NCBI GenBank assembly: GCA_030833025.1
Contig: JAURHZ010000018.1
Span: forward strand, 1-16,861
Reading direction: 5' to 3'
Length of the DNA stretch: 16,861 bases
Source: Armatimonadota bacterium
GTDB lineage: Bacteria > Armatimonadota > Armatimonadia > Armatimonadales > Armatimonadaceae
Shown here: in pieces, positions 1-6,617 of the stretch
How the letters are laid out: each line of letters starts with the position of its first letter
Numbering within the stretch: the stretch's first letter is position 1
Program-made: the position numbers and the translations under genes
Notes under the pieces: model-generated
The model's database searches: none
Seen by the model: only the letters and a program-made list of their open reading frames with translations
What the model was told of the DNA's origin: nothing

Positions 1-234
1 CAATGCCATCCCGACCTTAATGAGCGCAATCCCCATTGCTACTTTTGAGAGGTCGCTCCAGTTAAGTGAACTCTCTGTTAGGCGAACTAAGAGGAAAGCT
101 GGAACAAGAATCCTAATTTGCAGGGTTGCTAACGGTTTTATGTCGATTGGTGTGCGCAACTGGAGTACGGCCCCAGCAATCACCAATAGAAAGATTGGGC
201 CCAGAACGATATAGAGGATATCGAATGGACTCAA
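1..234 (-). CDS. AEC-family (auxin efflux carrier-like) transporter, N-terminal part, cut by window edge
   Basis: Only the first 78 codons are inside the window, read from a TTG at 234. An in-frame stop at 253-255 leaves TTG as the only usual start. The TTG overlaps the rsmE stop as TTGA, the same 4-nt coupling seen elsewhere in this operon. The peptide begins with a strongly hydrophobic helix (about residues 4-24, containing VLGPIFLLVIAG), then a short loop and a second helix containing ILVPAFLLVRL. This matches the AEC/malate-permease family, where the first helix is followed by a segment ending in a conserved helix-breaking Pro (xxPALLF-like, here VPAFLLV). Family members are about 300-residue inner-membrane carriers of organic acids or similar anions. 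The substrate cannot be told from this fragment. The family call is by eye and moderately sure. Confidence 0.6.
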   Translation of the reverse strand, partial: MSPFDILYIVLGPIFLLVIAGAVLQLRTPIDIKPLATLQIRILVPAFLLVRLTESSLNWSDLSKVAMGIALIKVGMAL

Positions 235-980
235 AGTTGGTCGTGGTCGCTCTCAATAGCAAAGGAAAGCTGGGCAATTGCTGCAAGCGCAGCAGTTTCA
301 GTCCGTAAAATGCGAGGGCCAAGGGATATCGCAGTTCCGCCTTTATTTCGGCAGGTGGTTACCTCGCCTGGCGATAGTCCACCTTCTGGACCGACTATCA
401 GTGCAAATCCTCTCTTTGGTGCGACTTGAGACCTAACAACGGACCTAAGTGGCGTGTAAGCTTCTTCATGCAGGATGAGCAAAGGGTGTTCTATCTGCTT
501 AACCGCATCCCGTAAGCTTGTATGCCAGGAAATCTCTGGGAGAAGTGCCCGTCCACTTTGCTCTGCGGCCGATCTGATGATGCTAGTCCAACGCTCTAGA
601 CGCTTGTTCACCTTGTCATTGGATTCTAGTTTAGCCACACTTCGGTCCCCGGCAAATACAACAAAGGATGTTGCACCAAGCTCGGTTCCATGTTGAAGGA
701 CCTGCTCGATGCGCTCGGCTGATTTTGGTAATGCCTGACACACAACAATGTCGACAGGAAGCTCGGTGTTAATGTGCACCTTGCCCGTGATGCGTGCATT
801 GGCATGACCATGTGACCATTCATCTATGACTGCCGTCGCACTAGAGCCCATGCCATTGTTTAAGATAAATGTCTCGCCCGCGCGTAAACGTCTAACTCGA
901 AATGCGTGGTGACAGATGTCCGCTGGAATTATTGCTACATCGGCATCCAACGATAATCCGGGAACAAGGAATCGCATCAT
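231..980 (-). CDS. rsmE: 16S rRNA m3U1498 methyltransferase RsmE
   Basis: RsmE uses S-adenosylmethionine to methylate N3 of U1498 in helix 44 of 16S rRNA, in the cytoplasm on the assembled 30S subunit. The 249-residue length is normal. The N-terminal ~70 residues form the PUA-like RNA-binding part (HHAFRVRRLRAGE). The C-terminal SPOUT domain carries the SAM-knot signatures GPEGGLSPGE (about residues 197-206) and LGPRILRTETA (about 219-229). Two adjacent ATGs (980 and 977) could start translation; the first overlaps the holB stop by 4 nt, the second by 1 nt. It is the seventh gene of the scpA operon and is presumably expressed by translational coupling. Identification is secure. Confidence 0.96.
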   Translation of the reverse strand: MMRFLVPGLSLDADVAIIPADICHHAFRVRRLRAGETFILNNGMGSSATAVIDEWSHGHANARITGKVHINTELPVDIVVCQALPKSAERIEQVLQHGTELGATSFVVFAGDRSVAKLESNDKVNKRLERWTSIIRSAAEQSGRALLPEISWHTSLRDAVKQIEHPLLILHEEAYTPLRSVVRSQVAPKRGFALIVGPEGGLSPGEVTTCRNKGGTAISLGPRILRTETAALAAIAQLSFAIESDHDQL

Positions 981-1951
981 TTGGAGTGGTACTTCCTCGA
1001 TAATTTTGTAACAAGTGCTTCTGTGACAATTTGTGGATTGCCATTACGCTGAACCGTATAAGCGGCTTGCATGGAAAGTTCGACACATGCGATGAGGGAA
1101 TCCAAGTTGTTAGCATCTGAGCGTAGGAGTTCTCTGCCGAAAGCATCCGATATTGCCAGAAGTCCCTTTGAAACGAGCTGCCGTACGTTTGCATCTGGTG
1201 ATGATTTCGGAACGATATTTCTCAATACTTCGGCATGGATATATATATGTTGTCTTCCAGCCGCTAAGAATTCTGCAACCCATCTATCTGCACGGTCACG
1301 AAGCCCTGTCATGTCATTGTCATCGATAGCCCGTATTGCCCGGCCAGGGCACCCTGAAGCACCTCGCGCAAGCTCATATGCAAGAGATTCATCTACGTTG
1401 TGGTCACGTGTCAAGAGCGATGCTATGGCCTGTGTTGGCAGTGGCGTAACAGGAACAGAAAAGCACCGACTTGCAATCGTTGGGAGTACTGCAGATTGAC
1501 TTGTCGTACACAAAATGAACTGTACGTACGATGGTGGTTCTTCGAGAACTTTGAGAATCGAATTTGCAGATTCCTCATTGAGCGTATGTGCCGCAGTAAG
1601 AATTACAATGCGCCATTCGCCAAGGACTGGACGATAGGAGAGCGTATCCAGAGCTCCAGCTGGATGCCCGGAACGCGTCCATAGTTGCCAAATTTTAGTA
1701 ATGTCACCATCCGGTTCAATGATTGCGACTTCTGGGTGTTCATGGGCACTAATTCGCGTACAGGATGTGCAAACACCACATGAACTCCCATCTCTACGTT
1801 CCTTGCAGAGGAGGTACTTCGCGAGGTGAATGGCCAGGGTTGACTTTCCGACGCCAGTGGGGCCCGTAAGGAGTACGGATTGCGGTAGTACTCGGTTGTC
1901 GATGCAGCGAGTGAGCATCGACACTGTTTTTTGATTACCGTGAAAAGTCAT
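977..1951 (-). CDS. holB: DNA polymerase III subunit delta' (clamp loader)
   Basis: Delta' is the non-motor subunit of the clamp loader that places the beta sliding clamp on primed DNA. The sequence shows an AAA+ Walker A motif GPTGVGKS (residues 30-37), a four-cysteine zinc module (C49, C58, C61, C64), the typical AxxLNEESANSILKVLEEPP segment (about 121-140), and the SRC motif (161-163) that supplies the arginine finger. At 324 residues it has normal length. Unlike the E. coli subunit it keeps an intact P-loop, as many non-proteobacterial homologues do. It follows darA after a 22-nt gap; GGAG about 10 nt before the ATG may serve as the ribosome site. Its stop overlaps the rsmE start. The darA-holB pairing is known from Firmicutes, where tmk lies just upstream; tmk is absent here. 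Confidence 0.93.
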   Translation of the reverse strand: MTFHGNQKTVSMLTRCIDNRVLPQSVLLTGPTGVGKSTLAIHLAKYLLCKERRDGSSCGVCTSCTRISAHEHPEVAIIEPDGDITKIWQLWTRSGHPAGALDTLSYRPVLGEWRIVILTAAHTLNEESANSILKVLEEPPSYVQFILCTTSQSAVLPTIASRCFSVPVTPLPTQAIASLLTRDHNVDESLAYELARGASGCPGRAIRAIDDNDMTGLRDRADRWVAEFLAAGRQHIYIHAEVLRNIVPKSSPDANVRQLVSKGLLAISDAFGRELLRSDANNLDSLIACVELSMQAAYTVQRNGNPQIVTEALVTKLSRKYHSK

Positions 1952-1973
1952 TCAAACCGCGCTCCGACCATGC

Positions 1974-2303
1974 TTAAAACGTCTCAAACCGCTCGATTGG
2001 CATCACAAAAGCTACGGCACCGCCAACTTCAACCTCCACTGGGGATGGGAGAATTGTTCCCGCCGGTCCTGCATCTGGAGGAAGTACGCTGATGTACTGC
2101 TTTCGTTTTCGTGTACATTCTTTGAGGAGAGCGAACACGCGGTTGACATCAGGATCTGCACACCCGATCAAGAGTGTGACATTACCTTCCTTAAGAAATC
2201 CCCCGGATGACCCGAGGCGTGTAAACTGAAAACCCTCCCGTAGAAGGGCATCGGTTATCTTCGTTCGATCTCTATCGTGCACGACTGCGATTACGAGTTT
2301 CAT
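1974..2303 (-). CDS. darA: PII-like cyclic-di-AMP receptor (DarA/YaaQ family)
   Basis: DarA is a small trimeric cytoplasmic PII-like protein that binds the second messenger c-di-AMP; its downstream target is largely unknown. From ATG 2303 the protein has 109 residues, the family's usual length, beginning MKLVIAVVHDRD. It contains the ligand-loop motif SGGFL (about residues 33-37, usually TGGFL) and the hallmark PVEVEVGGA (about 88-96) followed by VMPIERF. An upstream in-frame ATG (2354) exists. I chose 2303 because it matches the family N-terminus and has AGAGGTG about 4 nt before it. It overlaps the 3' end of the pseudouridine synthase gene by 32 nt. Finding it implies that the organism makes c-di-AMP, although no cyclase is in the window. 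Confidence 0.92.
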   Translation of the reverse strand: MKLVIAVVHDRDRTKITDALLREGFQFTRLGSSGGFLKEGNVTLLIGCADPDVNRVFALLKECTRKRKQYISVLPPDAGPAGTILPSPVEVEVGGAVAFVMPIERFETF

Positions 2304-3132
2304 AATCACCTCTTGGACCTGTTCGTGGCCTTCGGGCGGCCCCGTCACTTGCACGCTCTATGTCACCACCGCGTGCACTTGTATTGTTACCACTAAGTTT
2401 GGTTGCCGTATCTTGGAGAATGGAACCCACTTCATTGCGATCCAAGTAGCGCCATTCACCAGGACGGAGATCTCCGAGGAGTATTGGACCTACTTTGACA
2501 CGGACAAGTCGCTCCACGGGATGTCCGACAGTGTCCATCATCCGGCGAATCTGTCTATTACGTCCTTCATGAAGGACCATTTCGATGACCGTGGGGCGAC
2601 GATGTATGACCGTGACTTCGGCAGGCGCTGTTGGACGGGTATCGTCATCAAGGGTCAAACCATTCGCAAGGCGGCGCAGGGTGGTTGGTTCAGGTCCGCC
2701 AAAAACCGTAACGTGGTAAGTCTTGCCGAGACTTTGGCTAGGATGTGTTACTTTGTGAACAAAGTCGCCATCGTTTGACAGCAGAATAAGTCCTTCACTG
2801 TCCATGTCTAGCCGTCCACATGGTACTAGACGCGCATTTGGAATATCGACGAGGTCAACTACTGTCGTTTCAGCGTGCCTATCATAAACGGTTGAAACAA
2901 CTCCAGCTGGTTTATTCAGCGCGATGTAGTAAAGCTTTGGTTTACGAGATACTTGTTTGTTGTCCACCAGGATGACATCAGTATCTGATACCGTTGTACC
3001 CAGCTGGGTAACAAGTTTTCCGTTTACCTTGACTCGTCCCGATGTAATAAGGACTTCAGCGTTCCGACGCGAACTAACGCCTGCGGCTGCCAGTGCTTTT
3101 TGTAGACGCTCTCCGCGCGATTCTTCTTCCAC
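2272..3132 (-). CDS. rluB: rRNA pseudouridine synthase, RsuA/RluB family
   Basis: Converts a specific uridine in rRNA to pseudouridine; RluB acts on 23S rRNA at U2605, RsuA on 16S. The N-terminal S4 RNA-binding domain spans about residues 8-60 (RLQKALAAAGVSSRRNAE). The catalytic domain has GRLDMDSEGLILLSNDG with catalytic Asp109. LHEGRNRQIRRM and a KVGPILLG-type segment follow. The start is GTG at 3132: an in-frame stop lies just upstream, so the 59-nt overlap with the D,D-carboxypeptidase gene is real unless a much shorter start is used. The last ~40 residues form a basic, disordered Arg/Gly-rich tail not needed by the fold, partly encoded over the darA start. Gene order scpB-dacF-rluB matches that in Firmicutes, which favours RluB over RsuA. 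Confidence 0.9.
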   Translation of the reverse strand: MEEESRGERLQKALAAAGVSSRRNAEVLITSGRVKVNGKLVTQLGTTVSDTDVILVDNKQVSRKPKLYYIALNKPAGVVSTVYDRHAETTVVDLVDIPNARLVPCGRLDMDSEGLILLSNDGDFVHKVTHPSQSLGKTYHVTVFGGPEPTTLRRLANGLTLDDDTRPTAPAEVTVIHRRPTVIEMVLHEGRNRQIRRMMDTVGHPVERLVRVKVGPILLGDLRPGEWRYLDRNEVGSILQDTATKLSGNNTSARGGDIERASDGAARRPRTGPRGDYETRNRSRAR

Positions 3133-4333
3133 GTTGCCATGCTACCAGCACGAGGCAGATACTGCCCCCGAACCAGCCCATTGGGCCAAAAACGTTACCA
3201 GTGACCCTCGATTCAGAATCGCTTACTAGTGGGCATTTACCGACATCAACACCGTTCTCAATGACATGAAGCTCCCCAATAACATCCCCCTTGTTGATTT
3301 CAGTCAATCCCTTAGTAACTGAAATACGTTGTTCAACGGGTCTAGGCGAATTATACTTGTCAACTGAGCGAACGATTTCATCATTGGTACGTGCTTTTAG
3401 GCTACGGCCATCCGGCATAACAACATCTACCAAGGTGTCATTCTTAACGACAACCTGCCGCTCGAAGCGCCGGAACGCCCATGACAAAATAGGGATTGTT
3501 TCCTTACATGCTGACTCTGGTGCGCCCATTACTACGGAAATCAAACGGCGTCCATCACGAGTAGCTGAGCCAACAAAGCAGTTTCCAGCTGGGCGAGTAT
3601 AGCCCGTCTTGATGCCATCCGCGCCCAAAAACTTGTCGTAATACAATGACTTTGCCTTTGAAGTCACTCGTATAGAGCGTCGGTTCGACGATGTAATAAC
3701 GGCGCTGGGCTTCTCAACCATCGCAGCAAACCGCGGATTTTTTAGCGCATCGATGGCTATTTTGCCGAGGTCGATGGCGGTCGTGAAGTGATCTGGGTGA
3801 TGCAGGCCATGAGGATTGACAAAGTGTGAGTTGTTGGCACCGGCTTGTTTTGCACGTGCATTCATTCTGGAAGCAAATTTGGATGTTGAACCATCAATAT
3901 GCTCAGCAATAACAACCCCAGCGTCGTTTGCACTCTTTAGAAGAAATCCCCGTAACAGATCATCCGCGATAAACGATTCGTTGTATTTGATGTTTAGACT
4001 ACTCTCACCAACGATTGAAATCTGTTTGTTGGTGCATCGAACCATCGATTCGGCAGGAATCGCCTCCGCAAAAAGTAGACCGGTCAGGATCTTTGTCGTA
4101 CTTGCTGGATAACACCGCTTATTGCCATTGACCTGCCATAGTAGTTGTCCCGTATCTGCATCAAAGATAGCAACGCTCTTACTCTTTGTGTTTGGATACT
4201 GTTTTAGATCCCGGGGATTGAAACTTGCAACCAATGGGCGTCTGCGCGCTTGCCCATTTCTGGCCGTAGCAGCAGGAACTACCGTACTGACAACAACACT
4301 TAGTGCAAGTGCCGCGAGAAATACTGATCTCAT
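3074..4333 (-). CDS. Serine-type D-alanyl-D-alanine carboxypeptidase (peptidase S11, DacF/PBP5-like)
   Basis: Trims the terminal D-Ala from peptidoglycan pentapeptides and so limits cross-linking. A signal peptide is seen at residues 1-24 (hydrophobic core VFLAALALSVVVSTVV). All three penicillin-binding-protein motifs are present: S78-T-T-K81, S134-A-N136 and K242-T-G244. A C-terminal PBP5-type beta domain follows (about 280-370). The protein ends with a hydrophobic segment (about residues 380-400, GWFGGSICLVLVAW) and a very basic tail, which looks like a real transmembrane anchor rather than an amphipathic helix. The ATG at 4333 overlaps the scpB stop by 4 nt (ATGA). Its place between scpB and rluB corresponds to dacB/dacF of the Bacillus-type block. 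Confidence 0.93.
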   Translation of the reverse strand: MRSVFLAALALSVVVSTVVPAATARNGQARRRPLVASFNPRDLKQYPNTKSKSVAIFDADTGQLLWQVNGNKRCYPASTTKILTGLLFAEAIPAESMVRCTNKQISIVGESSLNIKYNESFIADDLLRGFLLKSANDAGVVIAEHIDGSTSKFASRMNARAKQAGANNSHFVNPHGLHHPDHFTTAIDLGKIAIDALKNPRFAAMVEKPSAVITSSNRRSIRVTSKAKSLYYDKFLGADGIKTGYTRPAGNCFVGSATRDGRRLISVVMGAPESACKETIPILSWAFRRFERQVVVKNDTLVDVVMPDGRSLKARTNDEIVRSVDKYNSPRPVEQRISVTKGLTEINKGDVIGELHVIENGVDVGKCPLVSDSESRVTGNVFGPMGWFGGSICLVLVAWQRGRRIARRASTKSTGSRRR

Positions 4334-4896
4334 AAATCCAATCCACCAGCTTTTACAACTGCTGTTTCCGTTGCGGCTGCCGTCTCAGCATCCGGGTCAT
4401 CGGGAAGAGGGGGCAGTGCATCGATGGATGCTAACCCGAAGTAATGCAGGAATGTATCCGTTGTGCCGTAGAGAATCGGCCGACCCGGCGTTTGCCGTCT
4501 CCCAACATCGGCGACCAACTCGCGCTCAATCAGGGTCTTTAACACACCATCTGATGACACTCCACGAATCGCCTCGATGTCTGCGCTCGTGCAGGGCTGA
4601 CGGTACGCGATTATCGTCACAACTTCGAGAGCCGCTTTGGACAAGCGGTTCGCATTCGGTGCAAGTAACTTACCGACAATATGCGCATATTCCGGCTTGG
4701 TGGTCATCTGCCATCCGTTGGCGACTTCGGTGCACTGGAGTCCGCCATCGGATGACACATAACGTTGCTGTAGCTCGTGGAGAGCTGCGATAACTGCATC
4801 CTCATCCCATTCGGTTGCCTTGATAAGATCCTTGACAGAAAGAGGGTCTCCCGAAACAAAAAGTAATGCTTCGACCATCCCGAGCAGACTACGCAT
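4330..4896 (-). CDS. scpB: Segregation and condensation protein B (ScpB)
   Basis: ScpB is a winged-helix kite subunit that, with ScpA, bridges the Smc dimer to form bacterial condensin for chromosome compaction and segregation. The N-terminal segment MVEALLFVSGDPLSVKDL is typical, as is the central LSKAALEVVTIIAYRQPCTSADIEAIRG (about residues 85-110), which lies in the two winged helices. I chose ATG 4896 because GAGG lies 6 nt upstream. A second in-frame ATG at 4908 would add MRQL and lacks a clear ribosome site. With 4896 the gene overlaps scpA by 8 nt. The C-terminal ~20 residues are an acidic/Ala-rich tail. Identification is secure; only the start is uncertain. Confidence 0.93.
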   Translation of the reverse strand: MRSLLGMVEALLFVSGDPLSVKDLIKATEWDEDAVIAALHELQQRYVSSDGGLQCTEVANGWQMTTKPEYAHIVGKLLAPNANRLSKAALEVVTIIAYRQPCTSADIEAIRGVSSDGVLKTLIERELVADVGRRQTPGRPILYGTTDTFLHYFGLASIDALPPLPDDPDAETAAATETAVVKAGGLDL

Positions 4897-5734
4897 CAGC
4901 TGCCTCATCCGTTACCGTTGACCAGTCTATCCGGAGAGCTTCTGGAATAAAGAACGCCCGGATGTCACCACAGAATTCATCCTGCGCAACGGCAATGGTT
5001 CCTGATCGCAAAAGCTCAAGGAGACTAAGGAAAACCATGATAACTCCAAGTAAGCCATTTCCAGCCTCTGAAATCATCTCAAGAAGATCAACGCCCTTTT
5101 CGCCAGCATCTGTAATGCGCGTTAGGAGAATCCGCATCGTCAGTCTCACCGTAAGGCGATGTCTTCTGACGCTGGTAACCTGCCGCTCACCTGCGCCCAT
5201 GGCATCGAGTACGCGTTGCATTGCGGATACAAGCTGATCGGCACTAAGCTCTCCGAATTGGGGAGGGACGCGAAACTCGGGTGCGAGAGGAGACTGTGAA
5301 CGGAAGAAAACGTTTCGACGTTCTCCTTCTACCGTTTGCATCCACTCGGACATTTCCTGGTACTTTGAGTATTCCAGTAATCGCTGCACAAGCTCCATAC
5401 GTGGATCCGGCCCAGATCCATCATCATCGAATGGAGGATCCGATGGCGGTTTTGGTAGCAGCATCCGGGACTTAATTTCAATCAAGGTGGCAGCCATTAC
5501 AAGGAACTCGCCAGCTACGTGAAGATTGAGTTCATCGTATGACCTGATAACCGCAAGATACTTGTCGCATAGCTCGGATATGGGAAGATTGAAAATGTCC
5601 ATTCGTCCATCTCGGACGAGGTGGAGCAGAAGATCCAGTGGGCCTTCAAAGGCGGCTAGCGTTATGGACGGAAGTACAAGAGATGGACGTCCCATTGTAG
5701 GAAGAACACCTTGAACAACCTCTGCCGTCTGCAT
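4889..5734 (-). CDS. scpA: Segregation and condensation protein A (ScpA, kleisin)
   Basis: ScpA is the kleisin that joins the two Smc heads and carries ScpB in the condensin ring. The family signature AFEGPLDLLLHLVRDGRMDI is at about residues 28-47, followed by ELCDKYLAVI and LNLHVAGEFLVMAATLIEIKSRMLLP (about 69-94). That stretch is the N-terminal kleisin domain that docks on the Smc neck. The C-terminal winged helix (about residues 195-270, ending near FIPEALRIDW) binds the Smc cap. Length 281 is normal. It is the first gene of the eight-gene operon. A -10 box ends only 5 nt before the ATG, so the mRNA may be leaderless and no Shine-Dalgarno is present. The gene immediately upstream (nitronate-monooxygenase-like) is on the same strand, so read-through is also possible. 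Confidence 0.94.
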   Translation of the reverse strand: MQTAEVVQGVLPTMGRPSLVLPSITLAAFEGPLDLLLHLVRDGRMDIFNLPISELCDKYLAVIRSYDELNLHVAGEFLVMAATLIEIKSRMLLPKPPSDPPFDDDGSGPDPRMELVQRLLEYSKYQEMSEWMQTVEGERRNVFFRSQSPLAPEFRVPPQFGELSADQLVSAMQRVLDAMGAGERQVTSVRRHRLTVRLTMRILLTRITDAGEKGVDLLEMISEAGNGLLGVIMVFLSLLELLRSGTIAVAQDEFCGDIRAFFIPEALRIDWSTVTDEAADA

Positions 5735-5739
5735 GCGGT

Positions 5740-5769
5740 ATCTTACCGACTATGCTTTGTAACAAGCAA
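5740..5769 (-). promoter_or_regulatory. Promoter of the scpA operon, leaderless type
   Basis: On the minus strand TTGCTT (5764-5769) and TAAGAT (5740-5745) are separated by 18 nt. The -10 box is only 5 nt from the scpA ATG (5732-5734), so transcription starting about 7 nt after the -10 would begin at the A of the ATG. The same -35/-10 pattern with 18-nt spacing is seen before gltA and the PLP gene. This is a sequence-only prediction. Confidence 0.55.
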
Positions 5770-5792
5770 CGTTACCGGGAAATCATGCACCA

Positions 5793-6617
5793 TTACGTAA
5801 GAGTGGCAGCAAATTCAATTACGATTGTCGCTGCAGATTTCACAGATACGATTTCCGCGATTTTGGCATTGGCATAGCGTTCAGGAATGTCCAAGTTTCC
5901 ACCGATCGTGAGCCGTCTGCGGTATGCGCATGGCCAATCGCCTCGTAGCGTCGTGTCTAGCATCACAGATTCGGCATCCGACATACATAGTAATGACTTA
6001 TCGTCTGCTGAGTTATTTGCCTCTGCCGATGCACTGAAGCGTGTACCGAGCATTACGGCGGATGCGTATTGTGGAACAAGTTCTGCAGCTCGCTCGGGAG
6101 TGTTGATACCGCCAGCTGCAACGACAGGGAGATCTGTGCGCTGTCGAATCAGCTGCAGAAGGTCAACGAGTGGAATCGGTGACCTAACGGGACCTCCTGC
6201 TTCAAGCCCTTGAGCGATGATAAAGTCGGCCCGCCGATCTACCGCAGCGGTAAGTTGTTCATCGGTGCCAACCTGCCATCCGACTTTGATTCCATGCGAC
6301 TGCAACCGATGAACGAGACGGGGGCCATTCCACCAAAAAACCATCGCTACCTTTACATCGTGTTCTAAGAGGACATCCAGATTTTCATCACGTTCCCACT
6401 CCCCTGTAAAGGAAACCATGATCGGGCCCGCTGTAAGGGAACGAATCTGACTTAAGTGTTCATTTGTTTGGGCCGGGCGCAGCTGATGTAACGGAAACGT
6501 GCCTAAACCACCTGCATTAGTAACACTGGCAATCAGCTCAGCGGATGCCAGGTGAGCTAGCGGTGCCAGGATAAGTGGAATCCTGCATCCAAGGACATCG
6601 GAGGCAAACCGGTTCAC
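5793..6617 (-). CDS. Nitronate monooxygenase-like flavoprotein (2-nitropropane dioxygenase family), His-to-Pro at the usual catalytic site
   Basis: The family is FMN-dependent TIM-barrel enzymes that oxidise alkyl nitronates. Visible family features are LGCRIPLILAPL near the N-terminus, NAGGLGTF (34-41), IIAQGLEAGG (133-142), LPVVAAGGI (163-171, phosphate-binding) and VMLGTRFSAS (188-197). At 274 residues it is shorter than most members (about 310-360). The position that is normally the conserved His of the EAGGH motif is Pro143 here (EAGGPVRS), so nitronate oxidation by the standard base is doubtful. It may be another FMN-binding oxidoreductase of the superfamily. The GTG start at 6617 overlaps the stop of the glycoside hydrolase as GTGA, so the two are probably translated together. 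The stop lies 58 nt before scpA. Confidence 0.8.
   Translation of the reverse strand: MNRFASDVLGCRIPLILAPLAHLASAELIASVTNAGGLGTFPLHQLRPAQTNEHLSQIRSLTAGPIMVSFTGEWERDENLDVLLEHDVKVAMVFWWNGPRLVHRLQSHGIKVGWQVGTDEQLTAAVDRRADFIIAQGLEAGGPVRSPIPLVDLLQLIRQRTDLPVVAAGGINTPERAAELVPQYASAVMLGTRFSASAEANNSADDKSLLCMSDAESVMLDTTLRGDWPCAYRRRLTIGGNLDIPERYANAKIAEIVSVKSAATIVIEFAATLT

Noticed and set aside
1238..1248. ATATATATATG run as a promoter or repeat
   Set aside because: It lies inside the holB coding region and encodes ordinary residues; no -35 partner or downstream gene fits.
1071..1499. Plus-strand open frame opposite holB
   Set aside because: It lies inside a conserved clamp-loader gene on the other strand and shows no family features.
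2304..2354. Longer start for darA at 2354
   Set aside because: The extra 17 residues do not match the family N-terminus, and a clear AGAGGTG site precedes the ATG at 2303.
4122..4793. Long plus-strand open frame opposite scpB and the carboxypeptidase
   Set aside because: It is antisense to two well-identified genes, its translation is rich in Arg, Ser and His with no recognisable domain, and it has no ribosome site.
5746..5792. GTAAC/GTTAC small hairpin after the nitronate-monooxygenase-like gene as a terminator
   Set aside because: It is only 5 bp, lacks a T-run, and coincides with the scpA promoter.
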